From Henckelia pumila (Eukaryota > Streptophyta > Magnoliopsida > Lamiales > Gesneriaceae): a DNA stretch of 64,000 nt. The notes below the pieces were generated by a model that worked only from the letters and a program-made list of their open reading frames with translations, was not told where the DNA came from and did not search any database. The stretch is from NCBI RefSeq assembly GCF_033568475.1, contig NC_133123.1:23050622-23114621 (forward strand). The letters are read 5' to 3'. Of this stretch, positions 21,825 to 35,202 are shown one piece after another. Positions within the stretch are counted from its first letter, which is position 1. Each line of letters opens with the position of its first letter. The position numbers and the translations under genes were made by a program.

Positions 21825-24748
21825 ATGGAGGATAAAGAAGGATTAATGGGCTCTGGAGTTGCAGTGAGAGGTGACGAAGCTCCTCAAAGCTTCAGGGTCG
21901 AGCCTATGGTGGAAAATTCGAGCCAATTTGGGGGATCCACTGCTCCGCCGGCGTCGGAAGCTCCGCCGGCAAGTGTGACGGCACCGGCGGCCGGAGAGGT
22001 GACGAAGAAGAAGAGGGGAAGGCCAAGAAAGTATGCGCCAGATGGTTCTATTGTGGCACTGTCACCTATGCCTATATCGGCTTCGATTCCACTCACTGGC
22101 GATTATTCCGCATGGAATCAGAGTTTGGGTGGAAGAGTTGACTCTTTCAAGAAGAAAAAGAAGTCAAAATTCGAAACTCCGGGTACCCATTTTCGGCATC
22201 GAAATTATATTTGTTGGTTTGTAAAGAAACGTATGAAATTTGTGTGTATGTGTGTGTGTGAGTGTGTGTATGTGAGATCTGCTGCTATTATTTTGGTTGA
22301 ATGTCAAAGGTGGACCCAAGATTTTGGGCTAGAGTTGTGATAGAGAGAAGTGGGACGTTTATTAATATTCGATGGGGGTGGAAAATGAAAATCTTGTGGG
22401 AGAAAAATAAGCATAAAATTTGGAAACCACTGATAAATCTGTTGGCTACAAGTGTTGAGAAATTAGATCTATATATCTTCTTTTTTCATTGTGCTGCTCT
22501 CTGCTATTTTGTTCTGTGCTATGGGGTCAAGTTTATACGTATAAAACATAAAACAAGTGTCAGTGTCACGTTTAAAATGTGGAAATATATATGCTGATAT
22601 TTGTTGAGAATCAATTTCGTTTATTAATGACTTCTTCTTTTTAGCTGATGTCACAGAACAAGCATATGTCTTTTTACTGTATAATTGTTGTGTGCAATTG
22701 TGCATGAATGGTGGTGTAAGAATCAAGAAAATGGTAGAAAAATATGTGGATCTGGTTCATGGTACAGGTGGACTTGGGCTTTTGAGAAACACAGGATTAA
22801 CCTGGTAATGCAGGATCGTTAACATTAAAGCACCTCTCTCAGAAAGTTGTTTTTTTTTCCATGTTTTTTTGATGATCGATGGTAGATTTCGCACCATCAC
22901 GTGTAAATGGACTGCAAGATCCAAAGGGCGAGGGGGAAAAAATTTGGACTTCCATTATCCTTGCACGATCGGTGGAGATCTTGTATTTTGTTAGTGCAGT
23001 TGGTGTGGAACTTGTGAAAATAGTTTTAGTGATTTTCGATCTTGTAACTTATGCTAGCCATATAGCCATAGTATGTGAATATTATTTGTACTCACAGACA
23101 CAGAAATATTAACTTGCAGTAGTTGCTTGCTAAGATATTTTATATTTGAATGATCCATGATTTAATACCTATAATTTTTTAATATTTTGTAGGGGGGACG
23201 ATGGGTTATTCTGGAGGTGGAAGTTTTACACCCCATGTAATCACTGTTAATGCAGGCGAGGTATTTGTTATATATCCCAAGAAAGCTGTTCCTCTTTCTA
23301 GTACATGTTTTCTTTTAATTCTGATTGATTTTAGAAAGTTTATTTATTTTAAAATCCCATAGAAGTTCTTAAAATTGTGGAGTAGTAATCATAATTTAGC
23401 AGCTAGGTGATGTTATTATTTTCCAAGGCATATGTTCCAACTTGATAATGGCATGCTTTAATCTCGATATCTCGTACGAAGTTTCCTCTGAGTATATTTA
23501 CAATTCCGATTATTGGCTATGGCATTTGGAAAAACTACATTTGGACTACGAATCATCCAACTTAAATCAATTAACATATAGCAAGTCACTCATGCATGCC
23601 CACATACATGTGTTTCGAAGAGCTCAAATGAGCCATGTTGATGCTTAAATGGACACCAATCCCACTTGTTGCATCGGGGGTCTCACGTCCCATTTTATTT
23701 TTGGCTAAATTTTATATATTTTTACCTGTTTCAGGATGTTAGTATGAAGATACTATCCTTCTCTCAGCAAGGATCTAGGGCCATTTGCATTCTTGCTGCT
23801 AATGGCGCTATCTCAAATGTTACACTGCGGCAGCCTAATTCATCTGGCGGTACTTTGACCTATGAGGTAGTGGCCTTGTGTAATTGATCATATGATTTCG
23901 CCTCCCATTCCGAGTTTTTTGTGGTTTACTTTCGCCCACTTACGGTGAAATTTTTGGCTACATGATTATTTCATCCATCACTATCAAGAATCTTATACAG
24001 GACGCGATGCCCTAGTTTTAAATAACATGGGTGTTCACTCTACAGGGGAATTTCGAGATTCTTTCGTTGACTGGATCGTTTATTCTGAACGATGATGGAT
24101 TGACAAAAAGTAGATCTGGTGGAATGAGCATCTCTCTGGCCGGACCGGATGGCCGTGTTCTGGGGGGAGGTCTAGCTGGCATGCTAGTGGCTGCAGGCTC
24201 TGTTCAGGTTTGAGAATTATTGTCAAATGTAATTTTTGTGGCTTTTTGCCTAATAGATGGTAAGAATGAGCATTGGTAGTTTAATATGTCACGTATAAGT
24301 GAAACAGATTTTAAATCGTCATTTGAACTCCAATGATGGACGGGATATTACAACTTCCTCGTGCACCAACCTATGTCGTTATTTGCGTAGGAAGTATTCG
24401 TGAAAACATTCTGTTCCTGTTGATTTTTGAGGTTTGAATAACTTTTAAACCTTTTGAATGCAACAGGTTGTGATTGGCAGTTTTCTTCCCGGACATCAGC
24501 AAGAGCAGAAGCCCAAGAAACCAAGATACGAGAACACGATAACATTCGGACCCTCCTCCAGTAACCCTATCGCTGAAGAAAGATATCAAGCAGCCTATAA
24601 TGGGCCGAAGCCAAATCCGACCAGTTCCATTTCCTTCCATGGGAACTACAACTTGGCTTCTTTGAACTCCATTCCAGGTTCCAAGATTACCGACATTGAC
24701 AACAATCGTTCACTAACAGGTGAAGATTCGGGAGAGCAAAGCCAGTGA
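21825..24748 (+). CDS. AT-hook motif nuclear-localized (AHL) protein, intron-containing clade
   Basis: Five exons (21825-22182, 23193-23260, 23735-23866, 24046-24207, 24467-24748) join in frame with GT-AG borders into 333 residues. One AT-hook, KKKRGRPRKY, spans about 61-70 after an acidic/Pro-Ala-rich N-terminus. A basic FKKKKKSK patch near 108-115 may aid nuclear entry. The PPC/DUF296 domain runs from FTPHVITVNAGE (about 131) to about 250, with the conserved core GNFEILSLTGSF at 187-198 and GGGLAGMLVAAGSVQV at its end. A Gln/Pro/Ser-rich tail follows. AHL proteins bind AT-rich DNA in the minor groove, multimerise through PPC and influence chromatin and growth regulators. The multi-exon structure places it with the intron-bearing AHL clade (AHL1-14 type in Arabidopsis). 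No defects are seen. Confidence 0.95.
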
Positions 24749-26820
24749 ATAACTTGCTGATCATATACCATTTGCCTATCATTATCTTAGGTTTAGAAAG
24801 CCTTAGGCTCACTTCTTCTGACCCTTTTACTAAGCGAAGACTCCTCGTCGTTACAGAGCAAAGTCGAGCACGATTAGAAGTTATTCTGTTTCTTGTTTAG
24901 GCGACTGTAGTGTAGGAGTGACTTCTGGTATCCTTGCATTTCTTGTGAGTTTTTCTTCTGTTGTGTAAAACTTGTATTTTATATGTATGAAACTGGGATT
25001 TGTTACTTTTTTTAGTTCAGTTCATGAAATTGGAATCTTCTGCTGGTTTATTAATATTATTTTTGACAAATTCTGATGGTTTATCAACTTTATTTTAGTT
25101 GTGGTTGAAAGTAGCCCATATAATTATATTCTTTTAATAATTTTTCCTAAATAAATATATTGAAAAAATATATTTAATACGAATAAAGGTCATATTAAAT
25201 AACAATTATATATAAAGCACACTCTAAAAACTAGAAATCGAAAGTCGAAAAAATGGAAAATTTAGATTTAAACTTTAACTACTCGTTCAAAATTGTGGGA
25301 AAAAAAATCATATAATTCTATCGAAGTATAGAATTTATTTGGACAGATTAAAAATAATTAGTGGAAACAATATTACTTTTAATAAAATAATTGTATGGCT
25401 TATGATAGAAGTAAAAGAAAAAACTAAAACACATACGGTCATGACATAATAATGGAAAAAGCATTAGAACTTAGAAGAAGAACAAGTCATAAATGTATTA
25501 ATTATTATAGAATCGAACCCATTTCAAATCTTTTAAGGCAAAATCATTTTTTTTAAAAAGGCATAATCAATAATTTTTTTATTTGAAGGCATAATCATTT
25601 TTTTTTAATTTGAAGGCATAATCGATTTTGAAAGGCAAGAAATATTGACTTTCAAGTCGAGCGGAGCTCTCTGCTTCCCTTGAAGATGAAAAAAGCTACT
25701 ATTGTCCGGTATTTATAAAACGTGAAAAATCGTCGCTTAAACATGATTAAGTGTGAATAAAATGATTCGTTTTGAAAAAAAAGTGAAAAAAACGATTAAC
25801 TCTTTGGTTGATTATATTAAACGCAAAAAAAGCACGAAAAATCTTGAAAAACATAATTTTTTTTAAAATAATATTTAAAACAATTTTTTATTTATAAATA
25901 TTTTTAGCTTTTAATTTTTAGTTTAAGTAATAAATATATAATAATATAAGTTTTTTTTAAAAAAAAAACGTAAATACATCAAAATTATATTTACTTCATA
26001 CATTTTCGTTCTTTGTGACTAAGAGATAAAACTCGACCTAACACAAAAATTTTATTCTAAATAATTTATTATTTTGAGACTTATGTTTTTTATAACTGAA
26101 AAATTATGTACTTATTCTTAAAATATTTATTTTTATATGTTATTTATTGTATTAATTAAATTAATATAACTAAAATTATATCAAAATAAAAATATTTTTT
26201 CACGCTTAAGCTTGTTCTAAACTCGCTTAAGCTTGTGAAGCTTGAAATTTGATCGTAACGCTTTGTCATACTTCGCGATTTTTAAAATTTTGATTATAGC
26301 GAAAGCATTTTTTTCACTAGAACTTGAGATTAGAGTTATATTTTCATAGTGTGCTTCAATGAGGGCTCGTGCCATGCACCAATATCGATGGATCACTCTT
26401 ATATGCATGTGTACTCTGAATATCTATTTATGACTACATTCGAATTTGTCGAGTGATAAAGCAGGAAAGAAGATCGTTATGTATCATGATCAATAATGCT
26501 TAAATCAATGTAAACATATGACCGATGTCATAAACATTTGATCCAAAAATTACAAGAAAAAGTAGTTACATCATTTTTTCATGTGATATAATGTCCGAGA
26601 CAGCACGGCAAAAACTATACGTATCTCCTTTACCACCGTTGGATGAAATCTTTTGGGTATGGACGGTGGAATGAATCGATCAAACATACGAGTCTAATAC
26701 CAATTGTTATAAACAAAATTTTTTCTCTTTAATAAAAAAAAAAAAAAAACATAATAAACGTGGACTGGTTTCCATGTCACCAAACCAATTGTAATGTTGA
26801 CTAATCAGTCAATTCTATTG
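24749..26820. other. AHL 3' flank and AT-rich intergenic DNA
   Basis: The first ~270 bp are likely 3' UTR. The rest is AT-rich without a supported gene. At about 26690-26712 the minus strand reads CAATTGGTATTAGACTCG, which resembles a decayed tRNA-Met primer site and may mark an old LTR element. Confidence 0.45.
25535..25640. repeat. Short minisatellite
   Basis: AAGGCATAATCA/AAGGCAAAATCA units separated by T-rich stretches recur four to five times with a variable 25-30-bp period. Confidence 0.6.
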
Positions 26821-26824
26821 GCTA

Positions 26825-27433
26825 ATTGAAAGTGGGGCCCACTCCAATGTCCCGGGCTGTTGACAAATTCGCAACCTTTATTCGCGGATTCCTCACACGC
26901 GCCATATTTAGCACGTGGTACCAGGAATATAATACTTTTTTTTTTAAATAACGTCAGCATACCAAAAAAGTTAATAAAATATTATGTAATAAAGCAGTCC
27001 TCCATTTTTCTTCTTCACCAACAGCCACAAGAGGAACACCTCCATCATTCCTCCTTTTCTCTACAAATACAAATCTCTCCCAATTCCCTTTCAATTCCTG
27101 GCTTTTTTTCGGCGATTCTTTCGAGTTTAAATCTGTCCACCAGCTGTGGGAATGCCGGCCGTCGGTGGGATAGTGACGGCGGCGCCGGAAGCCGGAAACC
27201 CACGTCGTGTTCGGAACAGATTTCTTGGGGGAGGTTCGTTTCGAATGGAAGTTTGGTGAAATTACCCGAACCGAAATCTCACCTAGTTGTTTTTGAACTA
27301 CTACTGACTGACCCACTATAAAGAAAAAAAAAAGGTCGTCTTGTTTTTTCTTTTCTTTTTATTTTTTACTGAGAAATCAACTACCCGCCACCGGATTTTG
27401 GATTTTGGACTCCAAGGAGAAAACTTTCCGGTC
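26825..27433 (+). promoter_or_regulatory. Promoter and leader of the hAT-derived gene
   Basis: A GTGGGGCCCAC block near 26832-26842 resembles TCP-factor sites. A CACGTG G-box sits at 26912-26917. Pyrimidine-rich leader sequence (CTTCTTCACC..., 27007 on) precedes the ATG. Use of these sites is inferred. Confidence 0.4.
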
Positions 27434-29686
27434 ATGTCCAGTGAGAATTTGAACTCGATGGCGGCGTCGGGGGAAGATTTGGCGGCGATGGCGTTGAGCA
27501 AGAGATATGAAGGATTGTTGACTGTCCGTACGAAGGCGGTCAAAGGGAAAGGGGCTTGGTATTGGGCACATCTCGAGCCTATCTTGATCAAGAATCCTGA
27601 GACCAACTCCCCCAAAGCTGTGAAATTGAAATGCACTCTTTGTGATGCTGCGTTCTCTGCTTCAAACCCATCGAGGACTGCCTCCGAGCATTTGAAAAGA
27701 GGGACCTGCCCCAATTTTAACTTGATGTTGATGCCAATTTCGCAGTTACCGCCGTTGGCTTCGCCTCCTTCGCAGCAGAATCATCGAAAGAGAGGCTCGC
27801 AGCATCAGCAAGGTGTTATACCGGACGTGTATCCTATTAGTATGGTTGATTCATCTCGGTTGGGGATTAAAACGGGCTTCGCTTGTATGCCGGATTCGTG
27901 CCCGAAGCAGCCCGTTTTGTCCGGTGGGAAGGAAGATTTGGGGCCATTGGCATTGCTGGAAGATAGCGTTAAAAGGCTCAGAAGCCCGAAAGCCTCGCCT
28001 TGTCCGGCATTGACCAACGAACAAGTCGAGACATCGTTCGATATTTTGGCAGATTGGTTCTATGAGTTATCGGGGTCGGTTTCGTTTTCCAGCCTGGAAC
28101 ACCCCAAGTTTAAGGATTTTCTCAACCAGGTGGGATTGCCTGCAGTGTCACGAAGGGAATTCTTATACGCGAGGCTGGATTCTAAGTTTGAGGTTGCAAG
28201 AATGGAGTCAGAAGCTAGAATCAGGGATGCACCATTCTTTCAGGTTGCGTCTCATGGATGGAAGAGTACCAAAACTTGTGACGATGGTGAAAATTGTTTG
28301 GTTAACTTCACCGTGAATCTTCCTAATGGAACTCGGGTATTTCACAAGACCGTGTGCTCGAATGGTAGCACCGTGCCTCCGCAATACGCAGAGGAAATTT
28401 TGTGGGAAACGGTACGAGGAATCTGTGGTAATTATAACACGAATAAATGTGTAGGGATCGTTTCGGATAAGTATAAAGCGAAAGCATTGGCAAATTTAGA
28501 ACTCCAGAATCATTGGATGGTGAATGTATCTTGTCTCCTCCAGGGATTCTTGAGTTTGATCAAGGACCTGTATAGAGAACTTCCATTGTTTAGGAATGTA
28601 GGCGAATCTTGTATGAAAATTGCGAATTTGGTTAATTCTATGCCGCAGGTTAGAAGTAGTTTACATAAGTTTAGGCTTCAAGGGTACGAGTTTTCTTGGT
28701 TCATTAGTGTCCCTTCTTCTAGATTTGACATTGGGAAGAACTTTAGTCCTTTCATTACTATGTTGGAAGATATACTGAGCTGTTCACGAATTCTACATCT
28801 AGTGGTATTGGAAGATTCATTTAGAGTTGTATATTTAGAGGACTTTACGGCTAGGGAAGTTGCTGATATTATCCGGGACGTTGGGTTCTGGCACGATGTG
28901 GAGGCAGCTCATGCACTAGTGAAGTTGATCGTGGCAATGAGCGAAGAAATCGAGTCCGAGAGGCCGTTACTGGGGCAATGTCTCCCTCTTTGGGATGAAC
29001 TAAGGGATAAAGTGAAGAACTGGTGCACCAAGCACAATTTCCCCGAAGAACCTGTGGGGAAGGCACTCGAAAGGCGATTCAAGAAAACATATCACCCAGC
29101 ATGGTCCGCGGCATTCATTCTCGATCCGTTTTACTTGGCGAGGAATTCAAGCGGCAAGTACCTTCCCTGTTTCAAGTTCTTGACGCCAGAGCAAGAAAAG
29201 GACGTAGACGAGCTTATAACACGCCTAGTTCCAAGGGAGGAAGTTCACATTGCATTGATGGAACTTATGAAATGGAGGGCAGAAGGGCTAGATCCCCTCT
29301 ACGCTCAGGCGGTCCAGGTGAAGCAGCCGGATCGTGCAACGGGGAAAATGAAGATTGCTAATCCTTCAAGTAGTAGGCTTGTTTGGGAAACTTGCTTAAA
29401 AGAGTTCAAATCTTTAAGTAAAGTAGCTGTGAGGCTTCTTTTTCTTCACGCGACATCGTCTGCGATGAAAGGCGATTTTTCGTTCCAAAGACTGTTTTGT
29501 GAGAGGGAGGAACCAAGATTAGGCTTGGAGAGGGCTCAGAAGCTGGTTTTTGTTGCCGCTAATTCAAGGCTCGAGAGACGGGATTTCCCCGGCTCGGAAG
29601 AGAAGGATTCCGAGCTTTTCGGCAACGTCGGTGTCGGGGATGAGGAAATGATTAATGAGGCTCTTGCAGAAACATCATCAATATAG
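27434..29686 (+). CDS. hAT transposase-derived BED-type zinc finger protein (AT1G12380/AT1G62870-like)
   Basis: A single exon encodes 750 residues from the ATG at 27434; the frame is open further upstream without ATG. An N-terminal BED-like zinc finger uses C67, C70, H86 and C92 (KCTLCDAAFSASNPSRTASE...). A basic, Ser/Pro-rich linker follows, and from about 200 a hAT transposase-like region (ALTNEQVETSFDILADWFYE; SSLEHPKFKDFLNQVGLPAVS). The C-terminal ~90 residues correspond to the hAT dimerisation region. I find no hAT terminal inverted repeats or 8-bp duplication around it, and the frame is intact. This fits a domesticated host gene of a conserved plant family whose molecular function is, to my knowledge, not established. 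DNA binding in the nucleus is the likely activity; transposition is not expected. Confidence 0.85.
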   Translation: MSSENLNSMAASGEDLAAMALSKRYEGLLTVRTKAVKGKGAWYWAHLEPILIKNPETNSPKAVKLKCTLCDAAFSASNPSRTASEHLKRGTCPNFNLMLMPISQLPPLASPPSQQNHRKRGSQHQQGVIPDVYPISMVDSSRLGIKTGFACMPDSCPKQPVLSGGKEDLGPLALLEDSVKRLRSPKASPCPALTNEQVETSFDILADWFYELSGSVSFSSLEHPKFKDFLNQVGLPAVSRREFLYARLDSKFEVARMESEARIRDAPFFQVASHGWKSTKTCDDGENCLVNFTVNLPNGTRVFHKTVCSNGSTVPPQYAEEILWETVRGICGNYNTNKCVGIVSDKYKAKALANLELQNHWMVNVSCLLQGFLSLIKDLYRELPLFRNVGESCMKIANLVNSMPQVRSSLHKFRLQGYEFSWFISVPSSRFDIGKNFSPFITMLEDILSCSRILHLVVLEDSFRVVYLEDFTAREVADIIRDVGFWHDVEAAHALVKLIVAMSEEIESERPLLGQCLPLWDELRDKVKNWCTKHNFPEEPVGKALERRFKKTYHPAWSAAFILDPFYLARNSSGKYLPCFKFLTPEQEKDVDELITRLVPREEVHIALMELMKWRAEGLDPLYAQAVQVKQPDRATGKMKIANPSSSRLVWETCLKEFKSLSKVAVRLLFLHATSSAMKGDFSFQRLFCEREEPRLGLERAQKLVFVAANSRLERRDFPGSEEKDSELFGNVGVGDEEMINEALAETSSI

Positions 29687-30523
29687 GTTTTTTTTTTTTT
29701 TTTCTTTTTTTAGTCTTTTGACTCTTGCAGGATTCTTGGTCATGTAGGATTCATTACATTGTTGATTATGTACCTGTTTATGTAAGTTTATTTGTATTTC
29801 AACTTTAGACTTCATAGAACAAAATAGGAAGTGTCCATTATGGAGATCAGAAAACTGCTGAAATTTCTTGGGAAGATAAAACTCATTCTTGTTGATAGTT
29901 TTGTATTTAATTATCGAATCAGTTATGGAACAAGAATTTGCTCATTATTAATGGCTTGTTATAATCATTTCAAGATTCATGAACCCATATATTTATATAT
30001 ATATAAATGAAAAGCATAGAATTCTTCATAATTTTTTGAAATATTTCAAGTTTGGCAATCCAAAATCTTGGATTTGTCTCCTCGTCTAAAATAATCTTGG
30101 GTCCACCTTCGAAGGCTTGAGTTTGAAGAATCCTAATTCCCTTTTTTTTTTTTTTCTTGTGGTGGATGAGGAGCAAATAATAAGATCTAGCTTAGTATTC
30201 TGGTGTCAACATCAGAAGAGACAAGAAATTTGAAATTTAGTTCTTAAGAAACACTTTGGAACTCAAATCTCCATGAAGATAGAGCCTGCGGGTTGTTGGC
30301 GTTGCCCCCACCAAGAGAAAATGCTAGTCAATCAACTTGCTTTGGTTATGACCTGTAAGTTGTGTCGATCAGGGCTTGTACCTCCTATCGTTTATGTGTC
30401 GCTTGAGTCGACGTCACTCCACGAAAATGATTAAATTTAAATTATCAGCGAAATTGATTGTGTAATGTTGGGAATTCAAACAAAATTCACGTATAGGAAA
30501 TACACGAAAAAATTCGTGGGTTA

Positions 30524-30565
<42 letters not shown>

Positions 30566-30780
30566 TCATGAGAACTTATGTAGACAATATTATATCATCA
30601 TGAACATATACGAGAAATTCATTGCACATGAGATAATTTTATGATCACCTCCTATTAACATTTATAACTTAATATGATCACTTTTTGGAGTTTATAGTAA
30701 TGGTGCATGGAAAATAATGATTGTGGTCATATAATTTTCATGTTTTTCATTTTTGGTCTTTCAGTTCAAGGTTTTAAATT
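29687..30780. other. 3' flank and intergenic DNA
   Basis: A poly-T tract follows the stop codon directly. The rest holds no supported gene. A mildly GC-richer patch at 30280-30425 was not recognised. Confidence 0.5.
30525..30562. repeat. (TA)n microsatellite
   Basis: About 19 perfect TA units. Confidence 0.95.
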
Positions 30781-30784
30781 CTTA

Positions 30785-31177
30785 GGCACCGTTTGGTTTA
30801 AGGTATGATATAAGTAATATATAGATGAGTAATATAATGTAATAAAAAATAAATAAAAAATGATAGTTAAAATAGCATTGGATTTGATTGATAAATTATA
30901 GTATATTTGATTTGATTGATTAAATTTTATATAAAAAATGTTAAATGACTATTTTGTCATTTTAACAATAAATAAAATAAAATTTATATTATTTATAAGG
31001 GGAAATATAGTAATTTAATTAAATTCAATGATTTGATTGATGTGAGATAAATAATTAATTATTTGATTGATGTAAAATAAATAGTTAATATATACATAAA
31101 TAATATGATGAGAAAAACGTGGGATGAGATAGGATGAGTTATACATATATTAGTAATATGATGAACAGAACGGTGCC
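30785..31177 (+). mobile_element. Tourist/Harbinger-like MITE, copy B (best preserved)
   Basis: 393 bp bounded by TTA at 30782-30784 and 31178-31180. The terminal inverted repeat is GGCACCGTT at the left and AACGGTGCC at the right, and the left end continues TGGTTT, the usual Tourist-type start. A 3-bp TTA duplication and G-rich ends are the PIF/Harbinger signature. It has no coding capacity. Confidence 0.85.
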
Positions 31178-34100
31178 TTAATTTACTAATTTTTTTCTTT
31201 CAGTTTTATACATTTTTTCAACGGAGCTCTGATATGGTGTCGAATATTACTAACATGTGATCTGATGTCACATCAACACTCCATTTAAAAAAAAAAACTA
31301 AAGTGAAAAAATTACGAGTTGTGTATTATAGTAGATAACAAGACCAAAAATTAAAAAATTGTGCAAGTTACATGTGATGTTCCATTTCTATTTCAAGTTT
31401 CATTTCTATTTCAACAAAGGGGCAAATGATCAGTTATTGCGGTCTGAAATGGACAAGACCATCATACCATCCACAAAAGTAATTTGTGATGCATAATTGT
31501 CATCGTTGTACTTGTTTTTTTTTTGTTGTTGTTTGGTAAATAAGTTGTAATTTTTATCTTTTACATGATTGCAAAATTACTGTGCCTTGAATCAACCCCG
31601 CAAGCAAAGGAACTTGTCTGAATCATGAATCAATTCTTCCATTGAAAATTGACACCCCAACGAAATTAGTTACATTCTCTGCAAAGTTGTCACACAAACC
31701 GTGGAATGCGATTCCACCAAGTAATTGATGCATTTTCTTGTCATGGAGGGCATATATTATTAATTATTATACAAAAAAATCCAATCCAACTATGAATTCG
31801 TACTTATACTAGCTAGTTTATAAACCTCTCGCACATACAAAAATTCAAATAGCACGCGATGATCATCGACGAGTTTTCTAGACGAATATCCTCTCTATTG
31901 CCCGTCGGTTTGGGGACGCGAAGGTTGGAGTAGTTGCTTTCATCATTTAAAAGCCTCTGGTGAATGATCATCATGATGATCATTTTTTTTATTTTTATGC
32001 ACCTAAAAATTATTATTATTCTTATTATTTTTACCTAGCTAGAGTATATTTTTATTACCTTTCACCCGATCTCTTTTTCAGTAACTTTTTATGATATCTT
32101 TTTGGGGTCTTTTTCTGAGTTTGCAAGAAAAATGGGACAAAGAATATGGAAGGCTTTGTGTACGTTCACATGCAACATGCATGATGGATACTCGATTTAT
32201 AGAGGGCACCGTAGCACCAGTCAAGTAAAAAGTTCCAATCAAATAAAGATATGAATTATTATGCATTAAAGAAACTTTATGGTACAAAGTATGGTGGCAA
32301 AAGCTGGGGAGATGATGGCCAAATTGGACCCCCAAGAAATGCATGATATGTATTTTAGTTTGTTTTGAATGGTATACAAATAAATTTTTGACGATATATA
32401 TTATATTATTTTGAAAGATCTTTGTATTACACATTGGGTTACACGTTGCATTTGAAATTACATAAATATCGATCGTTAATGTATTTTGGAAAGAGTTTTT
32501 TCAAATAAAATGGAGAGATAATTTTGTAATTTAACCCAACGTATAACTCAATGTATATATGTAGCATTTTTTAATTTTTTTCCCTCGAGTTTTGATGATT
32601 GTGGACCTTCTCGAAACCGCAAAATCCGATAGGAAACACATAATGTTTGGTAACATGTCATATGGTGTCTTTGATGAAATAGTAATGATACCCCCATTCC
32701 TCAATTATAGTTCTTCAAAAGTAGGTCTTCCTTCTTTTGGTTACTCAATCATTCCTTTACTAAAACTTTACCACTTTCCTTGTAGAGGTCTCTACACAAT
32801 TTCATCCATTGTTGTTCTTTGTTTGTTTCTTTTATTATTATTAAATTTTGAATCTCTTTCCCTCGTTTTTCTCTTGATTTTTGCTCAAAAATTGAACAAA
32901 ACTTAGGTGATGGGGATATGATTTTTTTTTCTTTCTTTTGGTACAAAAACAAAGAGATGAAATTCGATTATTACTAAATTATGCCACCGAATGATTCTTT
33001 TTCCTTCTTCATTTCGATCAAGGACGGATCTAGCTCAGGTCAGTCCAAAACTGTAGCTCACCCCAAATATTTGTTATTAGTTATGTATGTTTTTTACTTA
33101 GTCCACTAAAACTAACCTTTTTCACACTCGAAGCCCAGCCCATCATCTTAATTCTAGCGCACAACCTCATGTATCAAACTTCACTCTTTTCTCCAATTTT
33201 TTTTTTATTTTTTTGGCTATTATGGTATCTTTTTATGAAAAGTGCTGGTGTGACATTATACACATCAACATTGTTTTCATGTCATTGTAAAGTTGAAAAA
33301 GGAATAAAATTGAAAAAAACAAAGCTGACAGACTAAAATTGAAATATGACAACATAGATGACCAAAATCGTAAAGAAACAAACATATGAGCTCAAAAACA
33401 AATTTCTATTTTTTTTAATAGTATAATGTAATGAACTTTTTGTTATATATATATATATATATACATATATTATAATTTCTTGTAATAATATATAATTTAT
33501 CACATTAAATTTAAGTCCACTCAAACTCTATTCGTCTCTGATTTCGATTGAGCTAATGGTATATGAACTAATTTGCTTATTGATTTATTAGTCAGGGGTG
33601 GAGTCAAAGGGTGGGTAGTCGATGCGACGGCCTGCTCTCAATTTCTCCAAACTTCTTCTCCTTACCTCTATTCTCTTAAGAAAATTTTTTCTTTAATAAT
33701 TAGTATCTTGCCCTTTTAATTTAGTCATACTAATTCTTAAATACAAGTTTTTTTTTAAAAAAAAATTAACAATTCAATTTAATTAAAGAAAAAAAATACC
33801 AGTCCATTCGATCTGCATATGCAATTATTCAATAAAAATTCTTTTACTATTAATATTTATTTTAATGGTGTTTTGAAAGTAACAACAATGAAATTTCATC
33901 ACGACTAATAAAATTTTCTGGCTGTCCCTGGATATAGTTGCATGTGGAATCAAGTTTTGTACGTATCTGGCTACTGGTTCCGTTTTGTTAAGTACGAATA
34001 AAACATTTTTATAAAATATTTTTTAAAAAAAACATTTTTATAAAAAAAAATTAGAATTTATATTAAGAATAAATATGTATTTGGACAACTATTTTATAAA

Positions 34101-35199
34101 ACACGTATGTTAAGTTTTTTTTTTAACTTATATATTTAGACGAGATTTGGTAGAATTTGGAATTGAAAATACTATTTAGTGTTTGGTAAGACGAGATTTC
34201 AAAACGGGATTGGTATTTGATGGGATTTCATAGTATTTACTTAGTTAAATGAAATCTTGACAAAATTGGTCGGATTTCACGGCATTTCACGGGATTTGAG
34301 TTTATAAAACAATTAAATTAATTTTAATAATAAATTTATATATATACTTTACTAATAAATTTTTAGTTTTCTTCATAATTTATTTACTAAATATCATTTA
34401 TCCAAATTTTATACTATCAAATTCCAAAATATATTGTAACTTTTTTTCAAACACCAAAATGAAATTTCAATTCCATGGATTTAAAATCCAAATTCCATTT
34501 TTTAGACGTCCAAACACACTGTAAGTTTTTGTTTGGATGTGTACTTTTAAAAACTTTTTTTGTGTTTTATAAGGGGAAAGAATTAAAGTATGTGTTTGGA
34601 TAAGATTTTTGTAAAATATTTTTAAAAAAGTGTTCTTCAAGTATAGTGTTTAAAGAACACTTGAAAGATATTTTTATATGTTTTATAATGGAACTATGGA
34701 AGATAAAGAATAAAGATGAATAACGTGACTTTTGAAATGTTAAAATATTTTTTATAGAATAATTGTTCAAACACATATTTAATTATTCTTAAAACAACTT
34801 TAAAATGTTTTATAAAATTTTTTTAAAAAAATACTTTATAAAAACGTTTTATAAGTACATGTCTAAAATTCTAAACAGAATCTAAAAATATTTTTAAAGT
34901 ATTTGTAAAAATATATATTATATTATGATATTTTGTGATTCAAAGTTGATTGTTTCATTAGTACCTGCGTTTACTTTGAAAGATAAGATTGTGCAAGGAT
35001 ATATTAAAATGTGATTATTATTATAATTTGATAGGATATGAAGTGGTTTTGAAAAAAATAATAATATGTTTAGTTTGATGGATTAAATTTAGGATTGATT
35101 TTTTTTCTCTCTTTTCACCGTGCACAAATTTATAATCCCTTCTAAAATTTGGATTAAGAATCATTTGTAAATCCTATTATTAACGGACTTATGGATTTA
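31178..35199. other. Repeat-rich intergenic DNA without a supported gene
   Basis: AT-rich throughout. The open frames at 32078-32434 and 32592-32906 have no recognisable protein features. Sequence at 33970-34860 is made of short AT-rich repeats with GTTTGGATAAGATTTTTGTAAAAT-like motifs that recur at about 40325, suggesting decayed MITEs of one family. A TA run sits at 33445-33466. Confidence 0.5.
31963..31984. repeat. 22-bp perfect palindrome
   Basis: The half-site AATGATCATCA is followed immediately by its exact reverse complement. Confidence 0.9.
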
Positions 35200-35202
35200 T
35201 AA

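Noticed and set aside
32592-32906. 104-codon open frame
   Set aside because: T-rich low-complexity translation without recognisable domain, splice signals or conserved motif.
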